This document shows, one piece after another, positions 59,846 to 64,000 of a stretch of DNA of 64,000 nucleotides. The position numbers and the translations under genes were made by a program. This DNA comes from Beaufortia kweichowensis (taxonomy: Eukaryota > Chordata > Actinopteri > Cypriniformes > Gastromyzontidae), in NCBI GenBank assembly GCA_019155185.1, contig CM032814.1, positions 1,972,647-2,036,646 of the forward strand, written 5' to 3'. Position 1 is the first letter of the stretch; each line of letters opens with the position of its first letter. The notes beneath the pieces are model-generated. The model was not told the DNA's origin and did not search any database. It saw nothing but the letters and a program-made list of their open reading frames with translations.

Positions 59846-60718
59846 CAGTGTCGGCGCTGTGGTGGGGCATTCGAGGGCCGTGCCCCCCCTAGCGGTCATT
59901 GATGCCCCTCCTACCACAGGCCATGGCGTGGCCCAAAAAAAACCTTTTAGTTATTCTTTTAATTTTAAATGTACAAACTGTAACTTAAATGAAATAAAAT
60001 GAAATCAACGGGGAAAACATTAATTTTGGTTGTTCATGACATGTTACTAGGCTTGGTCATCATAGGTAAATGCTTATTGGTTGCTGAGTTAACTTCAGAG
60101 TCCATTGAGTCCATTTCAGTTTGTCCATCTTTATCATATACATTTAGCTCTAACTGTTAGCCTAATTATAGACAAAAAATGGATTTTCAGCCTCTTCCAT
60201 CAGCAGAGTGAGGTGGATGAACTATTTCTATTTGTCAGAGATGGGTAAACTGCATTTATTTGCGTATAGCCTCCACGACAGCCCTGCGCTGTGTGTGACT
60301 GAGCTGGATCTCGAGTAGAGAGAGGGCATAACTTTACCCCACCCCTTTCTGCCTTTTAATGTGACTCCACTCCAAACGCGTTTTTAATTTCAAAAGCATT
60401 TCTAAATTCAGTTCATATTTCCAACAAACGAAATTTCAAGCCAAAATAACGAAATGGTTAAAAAAAATATTGCAAAAGTTTTGCGCAAATCTGTAACGGA
60501 AACGCGGCTACATGATATAGAAATGAACAACAACAAGAATAAACGAAACTCGCAAATAATAATTAATAATAATAATAAAACGTGTTTCTCTTTTTTATTG
60601 CATTTCTGCTATGTTGGACTATGATGTCGCCACTGCCTAAAAATATTTCTCAAACGGCAGTGCCCCCCCGCCGATGACCCAATGCCCCTCCAGTAGATCT
60701 GCTCTGGCGCCGACTCTG
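59846..60718. mobile_element. Nonautonomous hAT element, TSD GTTCTTTG
   Basis: 873 bp, ends CAGTGTCGGCGC and the complement of CAGAGTCGGCGCC, with a perfect 8-bp duplication GTTCTTTG (59838-59845, 60719-60726). It lies in intron 2 of NXPE copy 3 and is absent from the corresponding intron of copy 2. No transposase is visible. Confidence 0.9.
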
Positions 60719-61859
60719 GTTCTTTGGAATACAGTTTTCGTTGCCACATCCGTGGTATTTCAGATTTAGGATTATATTTTGTTTATTTGATTTGATTTGA
60801 TCATTTTATCCAGAAAACGGATTACGTGGATTGCTTTATTGGGACACGGAGCGAGTAAAACAGAAAGTGAAACTAAGATACGCACTCACGGTGTGTTTTA
60901 AACTGTTTTTGGTGAGGAAGATGATTGTCATATGCTTGTGAAATGTGCCTCGATTCAGATGAAAGGCAGCTGCGTACGTTCTGAATCGAGCAGTGGAATG
61001 TTTATAAACTTAAAATATTATTTACTTTTCATATTTTAATAAAATATTACATCAAAACTCTTCATATCACTTACTAACTATTTATGCACCATTAAAAGTA
61101 ACTAAAGAAACTGAAATACTAAACGAAAAGTGATGTTACACATCCTGCACAGTGCAACAAGTTACAAGTTCTTGAAATAAACACCTTCTCTTTATTATTC
61201 TTTTAAATTCATTTAAATGAACCCAACTTAAACCCAACTTGTTTTTACTTCCTGTTCTGATAACTGTTGGAAAACAACTGCCTGTTTTCTAACTAAACCA
61301 CTCCGTAGCAGATCTCCAGGATGTATCAATGCATTTAAGTTTGTCTGGTAACTAACTGACAATCAACTGCGACGGAAGTCTGTTTGTGTGTGTGTGTCGC
61401 TTATTTGGTTCTTCCGGCCGTAAAACTACAGAGATTGCTGCATTTCGACTTAGTGGTATTAGACTGTTAAGTGGATTATAAAATTATCTTACACAAGTCT
61501 TTAATAATTTACGTGAACTTACCATTAGACACGTTAATATCCAAAATACCAGCAGCACTAGACAAACAATCGACCGTCTAAGCCGGTAACCTGCACAGAA
61601 TGAACAATTTGCAGTTGTAGTACATTTAGTAAATAGTACATTTCCTTATATTCAACCTAAAGCCTTAAACACTTTTCATAACCCACACAGAAATCAAATA
61701 CATTGTAATATATTTAAAACACACAGGTTTATACTGTACATGTCAATATATTAGATTTCTGTATGGGAAGGTATGGACAAATTTACCTGAACAAAGAGTT
61801 TTGGTTGCAAGAACAGGGTAATCTCCTTCTCTTTTCATTTCTTTTCTGTTAATACACCT

Positions 61860-63180
61860 CACTAAAAACTGCGATAACAAATTTTGAATCTTCCCAGACA
61901 GACCGATGTTATTGTCTCATGCTGTTACACGTTAATGTGGGGGCAGGTTTACACAGACAATTGCCACAAGCTTTTTTCTTTGTTTCTGTTTGGTGCAGTA
62001 TTGGAGAACGCTCGGCTCTTTTCAGACTTTAACTTGTAAGGAACAAATCATTTATTATATTTAATTAAACTCCTTATATTATTTGTTATTTGTATAGTTT
62101 TTATAGTACTTTATCTGCAAATGTTAACATAAATGTATTAACATTCTATTCTATTGTGTGTATTTATTTATTTGGTGATCCTAATATATTTGGAGCTAAC
62201 AAACAAACACAGCAACTCGCAAACAAGCAGAAAACGGTTTGCAAATACATAAAGCAATTTAATAGAAAATGCAGATGTGTAACAAACAAATCCACTGTGT
62301 ACAACAAACCTCTTTTATAAGATTCTCTCGACTTGATTTTCTCACAAATGCAGCTGTGTAATTCCTCATAAAAACAGCAGATGGCGCCATCAGGCATTTT
62401 ACATTAGTGTCCTGAACGAAGCTGTGAATATTACCTGACGTGCCTCCCCTGCCAGTGACAACAAATAAATATAATTTATTTAAGTAAAACTTAAAGCAAG
62501 ATTTCAAAAAACATAACATAAAAACACCCTGAAAATAAAATGAAAGCAAAACTCAAAACTCTGCATGTTGTCTGACAGAAAGCTCTTTGTAGACGGATTT
62601 AACAGCGCTTTACTCTCATTAGTGAGATTTGGATTGACAGCTCTATGGGGCGCTTCCTCAGACAAAACTAGCTAATCAAGGTCTTCAGGATTGCTGGAAA
62701 ATCACAGGTATGTAAGTTTGAACAGGATTGAAGCTAAACTCTGCAGGGCAGTGTCCGTCCAGGACCGGATTTGAATAGTCCTGCCCTGAAACATGCCATC
62801 TTAAACTAAAAACATAGCCACAAATGTGCTTACTGTATATGACTTCTTATCTTTTTTATATGGCTTCTTACTTTATAACTTGTGCTAATCTTACTGTCAA
62901 ATTGGGGCTTACACTACACTTTATGGACACTTCAGATATATGTGCACTAAAACATTCAGGAACAAAAATTTCTTTCCAAAGGTCATCCCCACCTCAAACA
63001 GATATAAACACAATAATACCTCCTAATACCCACCAATACCATAAAGTGCTGTACTTTATAGTGCAAGACCCTAGTGTTTATGCATAATTATGTGAATATT
63101 ATGTAAAAACGTATTTGTATTTTTCTAGTTCTCTTACACAAATGTTACTATACACATTTCTATTTCTTCACATTTCTAAA
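61860..63180. other. 5' flank of NXPE copy 3 and intergenic DNA
   Basis: 61860-62170 matches the flank of copy 2, so the promoter of the pair probably lies here. 62640-62790 is a decayed relative of the hAT MITE at 46014. 62930-63000 resembles the LINE tail at 49300. No gene is seen. Confidence 0.5.
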
Positions 63181-63229
63181 ATCCTGGTGTTATGGCGTTT
63201 TAGAGTAAAGGGTTAATTTTCTGGTGTTC

Positions 63230-63840
63230 ATTTTCAAGAAATTAACACCCCTGGAGTAAAACACAACTAAAGCGCCATTTAGCTGGTGAAAAAACTGAGA
63301 GTTGGACCTCTTCAACACTCCTAGTGTAATTAAATACATCCGGGACATTTTTTACTTAAAGTAGGTGAAACTTCGATCACAGGCGCCATTTTCTTTCACT
63401 CTCAAAGCGGAAAGGTGTTTGGAAAAATACATAAAGTAAGCGTTTTATCCTTTTTACAATATTCATTTCATAACCTTACACTGTTTCATAGCAACGTTTA
63501 CTTGCTGTGAGCGCAAAATAGTTCACTTTGATCACCGACGACATTTCATTTGGCTCAGAGTGCATGACACGGTCATTACTTGTATTGTTTTTTATTTCAT
63601 ATCTAAAGCAACTAGTAGTCGTTAACTGTTGGACTATAAAAGCTTATAAAACCACATTTAATTCTATTAGCTAATTATTTTAACGGTAAATTGCGTTGAA
63701 TATCAAGCTCATGACATCAGGGACATTTACTTGCTGTTCGCCTCAACACTAGGTGAAACTTCTCACAGACACAGACGCCATCTTTGGCTTGGGTGCAGAG
63801 CAGACAGAAATGCAGGAAGTAAGTATTTTTATTTGATTTA
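63230..63840 (+). promoter_or_regulatory. Two repeated first-exon-like modules
   Basis: GGTGAAACTTCGATCACAGG with CGCCATTTTC (63365-63395) and GGTGAAACTTCTCACAGACA with CGCCATCTTTGG (63752-63787) are related and about 388 bp apart. Each is followed within 50 bp by a donor-like GTAAGC/GTAAGT and then similar TTTCATAAC sequence. They look like duplicated 5' UTR exons with CGCCAT (YY1-like) motifs. The downstream coding part is outside the window. Confidence 0.3.
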
Positions 63841-64000
63841 AAATTGTATTTCATAACTGGTTTTACAAAGAGTTTGATATATTTGCCAACATATTATGAT
63901 ATTATGTTCAAATTAATTACATATAGACTTGTATAGTTCAGCTTATTATTTTAAACATGCAGGACTTTTATGTGCTCTGCGCGCTTAAACGAGCTTAAAA

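Larger units (their letters stand above)
55751..61838 (-). pseudogene. nxpe3-like: NXPE family gene, copy 3 (8 coding exons, two frameshifts in exon 6)
   Basis: Exons on the minus strand: 61838-61787, 61590-61523, 58475-58104, 58014-57602, 57179-57106, 56971-56770, 56667-56324 and 55948-55751. The phases are those of copies 1 and 2. It starts MKREGDYPVLATKT, followed by a signal anchor (IVCLVLLVFWIL). Exons 3, 4, 5, 7 and 8 are open and close to copy 2; exon 7 has one extra codon. Exon 6 is 202 bp instead of 204 bp: an A-run (minus sense, at 56940-56943) and a T-run (56920-56923) are each one base shorter than in copy 2. The reading frame is therefore lost just before GDSTTRQW, which is otherwise preserved. 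The exon-6 donor is GC (G|GCAAGT). Either a very recent pseudogene or a normal gene with homopolymer assembly errors. Confidence 0.85.

Overview
The window looks like a repeat-rich chromosomal segment of a teleost fish, probably a cypriniform. This is inferred from split vertebrate-type genes with GT-AG introns and from repeat families typical of fish: many hAT-type elements with 8-bp target duplications, a pogo-like element, DIRS and gypsy pieces, tRNA-SINE tails and an endogenous retrovirus. No bacterial or organellar features are seen.

The only host genes that can be reconstructed are three paralogues of the NXPE family (neurexophilin-like domain plus PC-esterase domain). Copy 1 lies on the + strand (coding exons 23033-30676, 558 aa). 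Copies 2 (46942-41449, 575 aa) and 3 (61838-55751) lie head-to-tail on the - strand. All three have eight coding exons with the same splice phases, a short N-terminal signal-anchor exon and a GDS nucleophile motif. Copies 1 and 2 are open throughout. Copy 3 has two 1-bp deletions in homopolymers within exon 6 and a GC-AG intron. Shared intron repeats and flanks show that copies 2 and 3 come from a local segmental duplication.

Layout. 1-10.6 kb: inverted-repeat and hAT elements, then a 4.5-kb unit bounded by about 270-bp inverted repeats. That unit carries a THAP-domain ORF and a RING-like two-exon fragment, and a short gypsy-type LTR element (5306-7002, TSD GTTAT) is nested in it. 10.6-13.4 kb: a TATA-containing GC-rich patch, a (TA)50 microsatellite, and a block that recurs at 51.4-53.9 kb. 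13.58-16.9 kb: a pogo-like DNA transposon with an almost complete spliced DDE transposase gene. 17.8-18.3 kb: a DIRS-type gag fragment. 20.3-22.6 kb: a LINE lacking its reverse transcriptase core. 23-30.7 kb: NXPE copy 1, with several foldback or tandem repeats in its introns. 31.4-32.5 kb: an element with long inverted repeats.

32.75-39.74 kb is a full-span but internally deleted class-I-like endogenous retrovirus. It has 436-bp LTRs differing at six positions, TSD CCTAC, a primer-binding site matching tRNA-Tyr, broken gag, pol and env, and a polypurine tract. 41.4-47 kb: NXPE copy 2. 48.9-55.3 kb: a LINE tail, two solo LTRs and a complete nonautonomous hAT. 55.7-61.9 kb: NXPE copy 3 with another hAT in intron 2. 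62-64 kb: flanks homologous to those of copy 2, and two repeated first-exon-like modules at the end.
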